A stretch of 64,000 nucleotides of DNA. Source: WHUA01 sp963711215 (GTDB lineage: Bacteria; Pseudomonadota; Alphaproteobacteria; UBA8366). The notes under the pieces were generated by a model. It saw nothing but the letters and a program-made list of their open reading frames with translations. It was not told the DNA's origin and searched no databases. The stretch's first letter is position 1. Each line of letters begins with the position of its first letter. Of this stretch, positions 20,063 through 29,193 are shown in pieces. The DNA is taken from positions 496,001-560,000 of the forward strand of contig CAVQDH010000013.1 in assembly GCA_963711215.1 (NCBI GenBank), given 5' to 3'. A program made the translations under genes and the position numbers.

Positions 20063-20702
20063 TTATTTCACCTCGAAGGGCTCGTGGTCGGCGTCGCGGC
20101 CGATCGTGCCGATGATCGGGCCGATGATCGCGCGCACGATGCGCGCGCGGTCTTCCTTGATGAGCGGCAGCGCCAGGTCGGCGGTCCACATCACCTTGCT
20201 CGTGGCGCGCTCGCGCAGCGTCACGCTGATTTCGAGACGGTCCCGCTCGAGATTGCTGATGCGGGGCGAGATCAGGGGCGGCGTGGTGCGGCGCTCGCCG
20301 AACATCAGCGTTTCCGGGTTGTCCGCCGTGTCCCCGTCGCGGCCGGTGGGCAGGGTGCCTTCGCCGCGCTCCACCGGATAGCGCCGCACGCGCTCGGACT
20401 GGAGCTCTTTCTGGCGCTTCTCTTTCCAGGTGATGCTGGTCGCGAAGCTGAAGACATAGGCGCGCGGTTCGGCTGGTCTGATAGCCGGCCCGCCGCAACG
20501 CGTCGACAAAGACGCGGCGGAACGCCAGATTTTCCTTCGTGTCGTCATAGATCGTCACGCCGAAGGTGGGACGCGGCGGCAGCGGATGCATCAGGGTGCT
20601 CGACAGCTCGCCCATCCACTGGGCTTGCGCCGGCAGCGGCGGCGGCGGACAGGACGCCATACAGCAGCGCGGCGGCGACGGCCCTGGTAACTGGTCTCAT
20701 CA
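20063..20702 (-). CDS. Secreted hypothetical protein (two frameshifts)
   Basis: About 212 residues; not recognised. A signal sequence (RPVTRAVAAALLYGVLS) in one frame passes near 20650 into PPPPLPAQAQWMGELSST, then GVTIYDDTKENLAFRRVFVDALRRAGYQTS, and near 20467 into the last frame: EPRAYVFSFATSITWKEKRQKE, ERRTTPPLISPRISNLERDRLEISVTLRE, MWTADLALPLIKEDRARIVRAIIGPIIGTIG. The pattern of a 'DALRRAGY' module followed by a long beta-rich half resembles small envelope lipoprotein-like proteins, but I make no functional call. It probably shares an operon with the VOC gene downstream. Confidence 0.6.
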
Positions 20703-20864
20703 TGCGATCTCTCGATTCCCGGCCGAAGCCGGCGGTGGCGCGCCCGGCCATGGAACGGAAGCCCATGGGAGCGCTTGATTGAAGCCTACGACGGGGCGTC
20801 GCCGGCCGGCTTGATCTCGATCATAGGGCGCGGAAGGGGGCGGCGTAAGGGTGAAACGGCGCGA

Positions 20865-21095
20865 TCAGCGCATCGCGCAGCGCCCGTCGGCGAGCTGGTA
20901 GGTTTCCTGGCTCAGCCAGTAATAGGCCGCCTCATAGGAGTCGAAATACTGGACCTCGTTCCAGTCGTTCTGGGGGTCGACCAGCTCGCAGCCGCCGCTG
21001 TCGACCGAGCGCAGAACGAGCAGGTGATCGGCGGCGACGTCCGGGCTGACCCATACCTCGAGCCAGCGGTTGACCGCGAGCGCGACGGCGGCCAT
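20865..21095 (-). CDS. Small hypothetical protein, 76 residues
   Basis: Begins MAAVALAVNRWLEVWVSPDVAADHLL and continues LRSVDSGGCELVDPQNDWNEVQYFDSYEAAYYWLSQETYQLADGRC. The pattern 'FDSYEAAYYWLSQETY' looks like a compact alpha/beta protein, and codon use matches the neighbours, so it is probably real. No signal peptide. No function can be proposed. It is flanked by gaps of 162 and 243 bases in which I see no gene. Confidence 0.6.
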   Translation of the reverse strand: MAAVALAVNRWLEVWVSPDVAADHLLVLRSVDSGGCELVDPQNDWNEVQYFDSYEAAYYWLSQETYQLADGRCAMR

Positions 21096-21338
21096 CGCTC
21101 AGCGTCCCCGGGCTGCGGGGCCCGCCGTGACGGGCCGGGCGCCCGATGCTCTTGTCCGATACCGTGTCGTGGTTGCCGTCATAGGACCGTATCCACCCAG
21201 TTCTAGCCGTCGTCCGGTCTGATCCCGCCGCGTGGCGCCGAGCGTGGCGGCTTCCCCTTGCGCCGTCGGCGTTGCTTCCTTACGCGGCGCGATCGTCGAG
21301 CCCGGCGCGTTCGATGGTCAGTGATGCCGAAAGTCTGA

Positions 21339-21974
21339 TCAGCAGGAGGTCCGGTCCGGGCTCTCGAGCTTGGAGCAGAGCTGCTTCATCAGGTAAGGGA
21401 ACCCGTGCTCTTCCAGCACCGACTTGTATTCCGAGCGGGTCGCCGAAAGCTTGGAAATCCCCTGCACCGATACGTCGAAGATCCTGAGGCCGTTATCCTC
21501 GCGGAACAGCCGCCAATTCATGTCGAGCGGCGACCGGGACGGCATGCGTACCCGGGTAATCACCGAGACGCCTTCCGGCTCATGCTCGATGGAGCGGACG
21601 ATCCGGATTTCGGCATTGTTGTATTTGACCAACTGGTGCTTGAAGTTCTCCACGATGAAGTAGCGGAAAACATTCTTGAATTTTTCCTGGTCCCGGTCGG
21701 TGATCTCGGACCAGTAGTTGCGCAGCACGTATTTCGAGATCCGGGTCATATCCAGCTGATCGGCGATATTCGATTGCAGGAACTCGTCGACATTCTGCGG
21801 CGTGAGATTGCCGTTCTGCAGCAGCGGCTGGAGCTTTTCGGCGATCGAGCGGACATAGGCTTCCGCGTCGCTCGCTTCGGCCGGTGCGGCCAGGAACAGG
21901 GCAGAGGCGAACGCCGCAGCGGCTATCAGCCGCTTTATCACCGCCCTGCCGGAAATGAATGAACCAATAACCAT
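21339..21974 (-). CDS. MlaC/Ttg2D-like periplasmic phospholipid-binding protein
   Basis: 211 residues with a signal peptide (IKRLIAAAAFASALFLAAPAEA) and the MlaC domain: LTPQNVDEFLQSNIADQLDMTRISKYVLRNYW, EKFKNVFRYFIVENFKHQLVKYNN, VSVITRVRMPSRSPLDMNWRLF and GLRIFDVSVQGISKLSATRSEYKSVL. In the Mla system MlaC ferries phospholipid between the outer membrane and the MlaFEDB complex. No other mla genes are nearby, so it is either a detached member or a second copy (toluene-tolerance/hopanoid-type MlaC). ATG at 21974 is chosen because AGGGG lies just upstream; a TTG at 21986 is possible. Confidence 0.88.
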   Translation of the reverse strand: MVIGSFISGRAVIKRLIAAAAFASALFLAAPAEASDAEAYVRSIAEKLQPLLQNGNLTPQNVDEFLQSNIADQLDMTRISKYVLRNYWSEITDRDQEKFKNVFRYFIVENFKHQLVKYNNAEIRIVRSIEHEPEGVSVITRVRMPSRSPLDMNWRLFREDNGLRIFDVSVQGISKLSATRSEYKSVLEEHGFPYLMKQLCSKLESPDRTSC

Positions 21975-22342
21975 GACGCCCCTCAATGAACTTGCGTGTT
22001 TCGGCGTCTACGCGCCGCTAAAGGGAGAGTGGCCCGAAATTCTTAAGGATCGGTAAAAGGCATCCGATAAACATCTGTATTGAATGGTAAATGGACTTTA
22101 GCCAAACCGATTTTCCGAGCGCTGCCGGGGGCTTTTTAGGTTACCGGCCGCCGTTCATAATTGAGAAATGATCTGATAAAATGGCGCGATTGCAGAGAGC
22201 TGAAAATTAATTGTTATCTATAAGATAAGAAATATTATCGTAATATATTGAAATAGAATGTTATTATTTGATTTGTACTGGCTGCCGTTAACGGTGTTTC
22301 CGTCGCGGCCTTTGCGCGGAGGCGGTGCCCGTCCGTCCGGCG
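21975..22342. other. AT-rich intergenic region upstream of mlaC-like gene
   Basis: 368 bases with a marked AT-rich core (22150-22275), in sharp contrast to the surrounding GC-rich DNA. It precedes the mlaC-like gene (minus) and follows the stop of the membrane protein gene at 22343. The core is likely to carry the promoter and perhaps a nucleoid-protein site. No ORF, RNA motif or family A-C repeat is visible. Confidence 0.45.
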
Positions 22343-23099
22343 TTAACGATATGCCTTGGCTTGCGACAAATCGCGCTCGGTCTGTACGACGAAGACGCCG
22401 TCGGGGCTATAGGTGCCGATCCTGTCCTCGGTAACGGCGTCGCGCAGGACGATCGACCGCGGGGCCTTTCCCAGCACCAGCGTGTTGTAGACCATCGCCG
22501 CCCGGGCATATTCGGCCAGGCCTTGCGGGCCGACCTTATAGAGCGGCCCGCCGATGTAATGGGTGACGGCGTCGTCCTCGACCTGGATGCGGCTGAGCGC
22601 GCCCAGTTTCACGAGCTTCGCCAGCCCGGCCTTGTAGCTTCGGGCGAATGCGTTGATTTCCGCCTCGTTGGCCGTGATCGCGCGCCCGATGACGAGCTGG
22701 TTCTCGACCAGGAAGGGCGCCGACAGGATGCAAAGCGCGAGGGAAAACAGCACCGCGAGGCCGATTGCCTTGCAGCGGCTGGGCTGCTCGGGCCGGCGGG
22801 TCAGGGCGATCCAGGCGGCGGCCAGGGCGGCGGCGGACGCGATGGCGATCAGCGATGTCGCGGCGGCGTAGAGCAGGAAGACCGTCTCCGGCGCCAGGGA
22901 GGCCGGCAGCAGGTGCTTCGGGTGGACGTAGAGCACCAGGCCCTGGAGCACCGCCACGTAGAGCAGCCCCGCGATGAAGAAGGCAGCAGAGCCCGAACGC
23001 TGCGACCGGCCGGCGGCCGGCGCCGCGGGCGATCCGGGCGGCCAGGAGGGCGGCGGCGAACGCGCTGCCGATGCCGAGCGCGACGGTCAGGAATTGCAT
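22343..23099 (-). CDS. Membrane protein of unknown function (one frameshift)
   Basis: About 251 residues. N-terminal helix FLTVALGIGSAFAAALLAAR, a second helix reached across a frame change near 22982 (FGLCC then FFIAGLLYVAVLQGLVLYV), a third FLLYAAATSLIAIASAAALAAAWIAL and a fourth AIGLAVLFSLALCILSAPFL, then a soluble C-terminal domain of about 110 residues: EINAFARSYKAGLAKLVKLGAL, GPQGLAEYARAAMVYNTLVLGK, DGVFVVQTERDLSQAKAYR. The family is not known to me. AAGGAGG precedes the ATG. It lies 23 bases after the DUF5658-like gene on the same strand, so they form a small membrane operon. Confidence 0.65.
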
Positions 23100-23122
23100 G
23101 CTGCCTCCTTAGCCCGCGGCGC

Positions 23123-23449
23123 CTAGGTCGCGGTGATCAGGGAAAAATTGTGGTGGACGATGATGCCGTAGAGGAACAGCACCAGAAGCGCGATGCTGGC
23201 CGTGAAGCGGCTGTAAAGCATGTAGTAGACGAGGAAGCCCGCGAGCAGGTGGATCATCAGCTTCGGCAGCTGCCACCACTGGTCGAGATACTTCATCGAC
23301 AGCGCCACGATGGGATTGAGCTCGACGCCCCCGGCGCGAAGCACCATGTTGGTGGAGACGATGTCCAGGATGCCGAATACCACGATCATCGTGCCGATGA
23401 GGGCGGCGATGAGCCGAATCAATCCTGAACGCGTGCGGGTCTTCTCCAT
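23123..23449 (-). CDS. DUF5658-like small membrane protein
   Basis: 108 residues, three transmembrane helices (about 8-28, 55-75, 82-103). The segment FGILDIVSTNMVLRAGGVELNP matches the signature of DUF5658 proteins, in which LD..ST and GG.E.NP are kept. Function unknown. Start ATG follows GGAGTTAAGGT. It is the first gene of the two-gene membrane operon ending at 22343, and is preceded by a 785-base stretch without a supported gene. Confidence 0.75.
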   Translation of the reverse strand: MEKTRTRSGLIRLIAALIGTMIVVFGILDIVSTNMVLRAGGVELNPIVALSMKYLDQWWQLPKLMIHLLAGFLVYYMLYSRFTASIALLVLFLYGIIVHHNFSLITAT

Positions 23450-24234
23450 ACCTTAACTCCACTCCGTGCCGCGGCGGCGGCGGTGCCATGCGGTTGCCCG
23501 CAACTCGTCTGTTCCGGTGTTTTCCCGGTGGCTATGGGGTGAGTATGGGAACGGTTCGAAATTCGGTAAAATGCGATAAGTATTTAGTAAAAATGGCGTA
23601 TTCCTCGCCGTACCAAAGTCATTTGCGGCTAGTCCTTATGGACGATGCGCCGCCGCCGGCAGCGGGGCCGAAAGCCGCGGAACGCCGGGGATTTCCGCCG
23701 CCGGCCGCGGATAGCCTGCGGACGCAGGCCAAAGCGGCCCGCAAGGGCTGCCTTTGCAGTTGATCGCCTCCCTTTGCAGGCGGCGGACCGGATTGCCAAG
23801 TCAGCCGTTCGGGACCGTCGCCGGCGCGCGTGGGCGCGCTGCGAGGCTCGGATGAATTTCAAATATGGGTTGTATCGCGACGAGGACGGCGGGCGCCGCC
23901 AGCCGAGTCGTCGAATTAGGAATCGATTACTTTGGGCGCCGTGTTCGCCCTGAAGCACCCGTGGGTCGGAATTCGCCGCGCGGCGCAAGGCATTCCGCCA
24001 CGAAATCCAGTGGTCCGGGGAAGATTCGAACGCAAACTGTTGACCTGTGGGACGCTGGCTGTTTTCATCGTTAAAGGAAGCAGGGGCAAAGGATTCCCGG
24101 CCCGGAGTTCCGCTATTTCCTTTCGCGCTCTTTACAATCGTTAATTTATGCGATGCTTTGGGCGCCAAGACTACGTACAGACTACGTATAAACCAATCCC
24201 CGTATGGGGAGCGCCAGAAGGGCAAGGAAGGTCA
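23450..24234. other. 785-base stretch without a supported gene
   Basis: Divergent region between the membrane operon and parA. The part 23640-23790 is strongly GC-rich and could encode a short basic peptide, but no family resemblance or ribosome site supports it. The part nearest parA (24100-24234) is AT-richer, and holds a tandem repeat and a TCCCC/GGGGA hairpin (24197-24210) just before the parA ribosome site. A stretch at 24020-24040 resembles a reversed tRNA T-arm, but does not fold as a tRNA. Confidence 0.4.
24168..24188. promoter_or_regulatory. Tandem 10-mer AGACTACGTA, period 11, upstream of parA
   Basis: Two identical copies of AGACTACGTA at 24168-24177 and 24179-24188, 11 bases apart, or one helical turn, so a protein could bind both on one face. 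They end 46 bases before the parA ATG, a usual place for an operator or ParB-like site. The binding protein is unknown. Confidence 0.4.
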
Positions 24235-24949
24235 ATGCGGGTCATTGCTATCGCGTCGCAGAAGGGCGGGTCGGGCAAGACCACCCTGGCGGGTCATCTT
24301 GCGGTTCAGGCTGAGCGGACGGGTGCGGGGTCGGTCGCGTTAATCGATGCGGATCCGCAGGGCAGCCTCGCGGACTGGTGGAACGAACGGGAATCGCCGA
24401 CGCCGATGTTCGTCCATACCTCGACCCAGCGAACTCGAGCAGGATATCGAGCAATTGCAAGGGCTTGGGATAGATCTGCTGTTCATCGACACGCCACCCG
24501 CGATCACGGCCACCATATCCGACGTGATCCGCGTCTCGGACCTGGTGCTGATACCGACGCGTCCCAGCCCGCACGACCTGCGCTCGGTCGGCCGGACCGT
24601 CGAGCTGGTGGAAGCGATCAACAAGCCGATGGTTTTCGTGATCAATGCCGCAACTCCGCGCGCCCGCATTACCTCGGAGGCGGCGATCGCTCTCTCGCAG
24701 CACGGGACGCTTGCGCCGTCCATCATTCACCAGCGCGTCGATTTCGCCGCCAGCATGATCGATGGGCGGACCGTCATGGAGCTCGATGCTGTCTCTCGGT
24801 CGGCGAAGGAAATTGCCAAACTCTGGGACTATCTCAAGAACCGGATGGAGCGTAATATGCGCTCTACCACTATTGGCACGGGTGGCAACCCGATGTCCGC
24901 GAGTGGTGAAACGGAGATGGACCGGGTACACGGGCAGGATACCAATTGA
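24235..24949 (+). CDS. Orphan ParA-family ATPase (one frameshift)
   Basis: About 237 residues of the ParA/MinD P-loop family. The deviant Walker A motif is KGGSGKTT (residues 10-17), A' is LIDADPQGS, and the Walker B region is LLFIDTPPA. Later segments VLIPTRPSPHDLRSVGRTVE and SIIHQRVDFAASMIDGRTVMELD are typical of small ParA proteins lacking an N-terminal helix-turn-helix. The frame shifts near 24430 (TSTQ to SELEQDIEQLQGLGID). No parB or parS-like site is next to it; its partner is probably the SPOR protein whose TTG start overlaps the stop codon. Such orphan ParAs place large protein assemblies at defined cell sites. AAGGAAGG precedes the ATG. Confidence 0.88.
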
Positions 24950-26604
24950 CGACGAAGAAAAGTAAACCGGCTTCGCTTACGAGCTCTCTCTTGGCGCGCA
25001 AGGGGGAGGCGGAACCAGCGGCTGCGCCGTATTCGATTCCGGAAGGTGGGCGGCAGCGGCCTGCGGAATCCATGATAAGCAAGGGTAATGGCAACGGCGG
25101 CGATCTGGGGCATGCGCTTTCGGGCATGACGCGCTTGCCGACGGTCGAGCATGACGCAAAGGGCGTCGCGACCGACAACGGTACGCCGTCGGCGGCGGTC
25201 AGCCCGCCTGAGCGGCAACCGGCGCGGGTGATCCCACCGGCGCCTCCGGCCGTGCCGCGAATTCGAGATTCCCGAGATCGCGCGCCGACCGGCCGGCCTC
25301 GGACAGGCCCGAGGCCATCGGCCCGGAATCCGCAAGACCGGAAACCGCCGGAAACGCGATCAGGAACCGGAGGGCGCGGAAGCCGACCATCCGGAAAAAT
25401 TCAGCGCCGAGGAAACCTTCGTCGAAAGCGCGACCGCGGAAGAGGTGTCCTTGGACGAAGCAGTGATCGAAGCGGCGGCCCCGTCCGGGGAGTCGCCGGC
25501 GCCTAGGGCCCCGGCCACCTCGGCCTGCGGCCGGATCGGACGCGACGCCGGGCGGAACCGACGGCACCGGATCGGACGACGGTACGGCCGACCGCGAAGC
25601 GGTGCGCGATGCGCGCCTGCTGCGATTTCGTCTACGTCATGGCCGCGCTGACCGGCATCGTCGCCATCGTGCTGTATGCCGGCGGCTGGTTGCGAGAAGG
25701 ACCGACGAAGCGCGCGCCGGAAGAGGCGGTTGCGTCCGCGTCGCAGAGCGCTCAGCCCGAAATCACGGCGAAGACGGTGGCGCCGCCGGCCGCGATCGAA
25801 AAGCCCTGCGGCAAGCGACTCACCCGCGATACCGCCGGCGCCGCCGGTCACCGCGCCGAGCGTGACCGAGGCCAAGCCGGGCGTGCCCGAGACCGCGGTC
25901 ACGACGGGCGGGCCGCCGAAGCCGCAGGCGGAGAGCGCCATGCCGGCGCCGGCTGAATCACCCGCAGGTGTGGCGGAAAAGCCGGCCATGCCCAGCGAGA
26001 CACAGCAGGCCGCCGTGCCGAACAAGCCGGATATGCCTCCGGCGGCCGGCGAGACCGCCGAGAGCCCGGGCGCTTCCGTCGCGGCGGAAGCAGCCGCCGG
26101 CGGCGAAGGTTACCGCGCCGAAAGCGATCGCGCCTTCCGGGAGCTCGGACGAAGCCGCGGGCGGCAAGGCCGTGCGCGACGTGCCCAACATGCGGGTGCT
26201 GGCGCCGGCGCTGGTGAAGCCGGAACCGGCCGAGACCGCCCCGCCGTCGAAGCCGGAGACGGGAAGCGTGCCGGCCGTGACGGCGCCGGCGGTCGATCAG
26301 ACCGCGGCGATCCCCAAGGCCAGGCCGTCGAAGCCGGCGCACGCGGCGAAGGGCGGGCATTTCTACATCCAGCTCGCGTCGGTCGGGTCCGAGAAAGTCG
26401 CCGCGCATGAATGGGCGCGCCTGCAGAAGGCGTATCCCGATGTCCTGCGGGAGCGTGAGCTCGTGATCGAGAAGAAGGAGATCGCCGGGCGCGGGACCTT
26501 CTATCGCGTGCAATCGGGCGGGTTCAAATCGCTCGAGGAGGCGCGCTCGGTCTGCAATACGTTTGAAGACGAAAAAGCAGGCCTGTCTCGCCGTCAAACG
26601 CTGA
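24946..26604 (+). CDS. Single-pass membrane SPOR-domain protein coupled to ParA (about five frameshifts)
   Basis: Starts at TTG 24946, overlapping the parA TGA. The N-terminus KPASLTSSLLARKGEAEPA looks like a conserved cytoplasmic motif; next come a proline-rich then acidic region, one transmembrane helix (VYVMAALTGIVAIVLYAGGWL, near 25640), a long Ala/Pro-rich periplasmic linker, and a C-terminal SPOR domain (about 26355-26604; HFYIQLASVGSEKVAAHEWA...GTFYRVQSGGFKSLEEA). SPOR domains bind denuded septal peptidoglycan. The frame changes near 25258, 25575, 25820, 26090 and 26561; after the last one the usual end LKTKKQACLAVKR appears. Inside frame and SPOR end are solid; linker details are uncertain. 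Likely anchors ParA to the division site or envelope. Confidence 0.75.
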
Positions 26605-26627
26605 CAGCGCCATTCGGATGAGGAAGG

Positions 26628-26655
26628 AACGCCGCGCTTCGCCGCGGCGTTACCT
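26628..26655 (+). terminator. Rho-independent terminator after the SPOR gene
   Basis: Perfect 9-base stem AACGCCGCG/CGCGGCGTT (26628-26636 and 26643-26651) with a six-base loop, followed by ACCTTTT. It begins 24 bases after the SPOR stop codon. Its right arm overlaps the stop codon of the convergent molybdopterin enzyme gene. Confidence 0.75.
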
Positions 26656-28974
26656 TTTCTGCAGCAGGCGCCAGATGCGGTAGGGCGTGGCCGGCATGTC
26701 GAAGGCCTCGACGCCCGCCTGCCGCAGCGCGTCCATGATCGCGTTGGCGACGGTCGGGATCGCGCCGATCGTGCCGGACTCGCCGGCGCCCTTGACGCCG
26801 AGCGGGTTGGTCCGGCACGGCACCGGGTGATAGGCGAAGTCGAAGGACGGCATGTCGCCGGCGCGCGGCAGCGCGTAATCCATGAAGGACCCCGAGACGA
26901 GCTGGCCCGAGCCCGCTTCGTAGACGCAGTGCTCGCCAAGCGCCTGGCCCGCGCCCTGGACGACGCCGCCATGCATCTGGCCGTCGACGATCATCGGGTT
27001 GATCACCCGCCCCACGTCGTCCACGCCGGCATAGCGCTCGAGCGTCACATGGCCGGTGTCGGGATCGATCTCGACCTCGCAGATATGGCAGCCGTTCGGA
27101 TAGGTCGGCGCGTCGGCCTCGTAATCGAGATCGGTGTCGAGGCTCTTCGGCACGTCGGCGGGCCAATCGCCGGTGCCGGCGCCCGCCGCGACCGCCTGCA
27201 AGGTGAGCGCCTTGTCGGTGCCGACGATGCGGAAGCTGCCGCCGCCATAGGTGACGTCCCGCGGCGACGCCTCGAGCAGCTGGGCCGCGATCGCCTTGCC
27301 GGTTTCGATCGCCGTGTCGCAGGCGGCCAGCATCGCGCCGCCGCAGACCGCCATCGAGCGCGAGCCCGTCGTCTGGCCGCCGTCCGGCACGATGTCGCTG
27401 TCGCCCTCGACGATGCGGACCTGCTGGAACGGGATGCCGAGCCTTTCGGCGACCACCTGCGCGAAGCTGGTGAAATGTCCCTGGCCCTGGCTTTGCGCCG
27501 CGCTGTAGACCGTGACGATGCCGTCCGCGCCGAAGCGGATGCGCGCGGTCTCGGCGAGGCGCGCGCCGGCATGCTCGATGAAGCAGGCGAGGCCGATGCC
27601 GCGGTAGCGGCCGCGCCGGCGGGCTTCGTCGCGCCGCGCGGCGAACCCGTCCCAGTCCGCGAGGCCGCGCGCGGCGTCGAGGATCTCCTCGAAGGCGCCG
27701 CTGTCGTAGGTCTGCGTCACCGGCGTGCGGTAGGGCATGGCGGCGGGTCGGATCAGGTTGCGCCGGCGCAGCTCGACGCGGTCGATGCCGAGCTCGGCCG
27801 CCGCCTGGTCGACGATGCGCTCGATGATGTAGCTCGCCTCGGGCCGGCCGGCGCCGCGATAGGGGCCGATCGGCGCGGTGTTGGTGAACACGCATTTGAC
27901 CTCGAGAAGGATCGCCGGCGTGTCGTAGACCCCGGCCATGCACCAGGCCATGTTGCGCGTCGCGATGCCGAGGCCCGCGGCCGACAGATACGCCCCCATG
28001 TTCGACAGCGCCTCCATCTTCAGCGCGAGGAAGCGGTAATCCGCGTCGAGCGCGAGCGCGGCCTCCATCACGCCGTCGCGCGCCTGGTTGTCGGCGAGGA
28101 AGCTCTCGCTCCGGCTGGCGGTCCATTTCACCGGCCGGCCGAGCGCGCGCGCCGCGTAAAGCAGGGGCGGGTACTCGGGATAGGGCTGGGTCTTCATGCC
28201 GAAGCCGCCGCCAACGTCGCCTGACACGACGCGCAGCTTGTCCGAAGGGATGTGGAGGATCGCGCTCGCCAGCGTGTCGCGCAGCCCGGTGACGCCTTGC
28301 GAGCCGGTCCTGAGCGTATAGCGGCCTGTCGCGGCGTCGAACTCGGCAATTGCCGCCCGCGGCTCCATCGTGCAGACGGCAAGCCGGTTGTTCACCACCT
28401 TGAGGCGCACGACATGCCGCGCGCGGGCGAAGGCCTGCGCGACCGCCTCGGCGTCGCCGGTCGCGTAGTCGAGCGCGATATTGCCCGGCGCGTCGGGCCA
28501 GAGACGGGGCGCGTCCGCGGCGACGGCGGCCTCGACCCCGGTCACGGCCGGCAGGACGCGGTACTCGACCGCGACCTGTTCCGCTGCGTCCAGCGCCGCC
28601 GCCTCGGTCTCGGCGACGACCAGCGCGACCGGCTCGCCGACATGGCGGACGCGGCCGCGCGCCAGCGGATAGCGCGGCGGCTTGACCGGTTCGCGGCCGT
28701 CGCGCCCCGTGGGCGCCATCATGCAGGGAATGGAGCCGAACGCCTGCAGGTCCTTTTCCGTGTAGACGCCGAGCACGCCCGGCATGGCGCGCGCGGCGGC
28801 GCTGTCGACCGAGACGATCTCGGCATGCGCGTGCGGCGCGCGGACGAAAACGCCGTAAGCCTGCTCGGGCTGGCTGACGTCGGCCGTGAAACGGCCGCGC
28901 CCGGTCAGGAGATGCAGGTCCTCGGTACGCCCCGGTGCCTGCGCTTCGCCATAGCGGCGGGTGGATTCGCTCAT
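26650..28974 (-). CDS. Xanthine dehydrogenase-family molybdopterin-binding subunit, orphan
   Basis: 774 residues, the large subunit of a molybdenum hydroxylase (CO dehydrogenase large subunit-like). Landmarks: LLTGRGRFTADV, VFVRAPHAHAEI, SGDVGGGFGMKTQ, the active-site loop PYRGAGRPE (about 371-379), AQSQGQGHFT, TTGSRSM and the catalytic Glu in GVKGAGESGTIG. The loop is of the GAGR type (form II), not the AYXCSFR loop of true aerobic CO dehydrogenase, so CO is an unlikely substrate. The FAD medium and 2Fe-2S small subunits that normally sit beside it are absent, so partners would have to be encoded elsewhere. Substrate unknown. Confidence 0.9.
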   Translation of the reverse strand: MSESTRRYGEAQAPGRTEDLHLLTGRGRFTADVSQPEQAYGVFVRAPHAHAEIVSVDSAAARAMPGVLGVYTEKDLQAFGSIPCMMAPTGRDGREPVKPPRYPLARGRVRHVGEPVALVVAETEAAALDAAEQVAVEYRVLPAVTGVEAAVAADAPRLWPDAPGNIALDYATGDAEAVAQAFARARHVVRLKVVNNRLAVCTMEPRAAIAEFDAATGRYTLRTGSQGVTGLRDTLASAILHIPSDKLRVVSGDVGGGFGMKTQPYPEYPPLLYAARALGRPVKWTASRSESFLADNQARDGVMEAALALDADYRFLALKMEALSNMGAYLSAAGLGIATRNMAWCMAGVYDTPAILLEVKCVFTNTAPIGPYRGAGRPEASYIIERIVDQAAAELGIDRVELRRRNLIRPAAMPYRTPVTQTYDSGAFEEILDAARGLADWDGFAARRDEARRRGRYRGIGLACFIEHAGARLAETARIRFGADGIVTVYSAAQSQGQGHFTSFAQVVAERLGIPFQQVRIVEGDSDIVPDGGQTTGSRSMAVCGGAMLAACDTAIETGKAIAAQLLEASPRDVTYGGGSFRIVGTDKALTLQAVAAGAGTGDWPADVPKSLDTDLDYEADAPTYPNGCHICEVEIDPDTGHVTLERYAGVDDVGRVINPMIVDGQMHGGVVQGAGQALGEHCVYEAGSGQLVSGSFMDYALPRAGDMPSFDFAYHPVPCRTNPLGVKGAGESGTIGAIPTVANAIMDALRQAGVEAFDMPATPYRIWRLLQKR

Positions 28975-29193
28975 GCTTGGATTCTATGGCCCGGCGGCGG
29001 AAGGGTAAAGACACGAGGGCGTGGCTCGAGCGCATCGTTTACCGCTCATCGTATTCTCTGCTACGCTGCGTGCGCGTGGTTGACGCATCCCCGTCCGCGG
29101 GAAGGGCAGCGCCCACAACCGACGGCCCTGTCATCATCGATATCCCTTTTGGTCTGACCCGGCGGACACAGGCGTTCTCAAGAGGGTGTCGCC

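Noticed and set aside
23638..23765. Short GC-rich reading frame that could encode a basic 42-residue peptide
   Set aside because: No ribosome site, no family resemblance, and such frames are expected by chance in GC-rich DNA.
24018..24045. A stretch resembling the reversed T-arm of a tRNA
   Set aside because: The arm next to TTCGAAT does not pair on both sides and no acceptor, D or anticodon arms could be folded around it.
24946..26604. Several separate small genes in the SPOR region
   Set aside because: The pieces join in order into one cytoplasm-membrane-linker-SPOR protein, and none of the internal frames has a ribosome site.
26650..28974. True aerobic CO dehydrogenase (coxL)
   Set aside because: The active-site loop is PYRGAGR, not the AYXCSFR loop that binds the copper-sulfur site, and coxM/coxS are absent.
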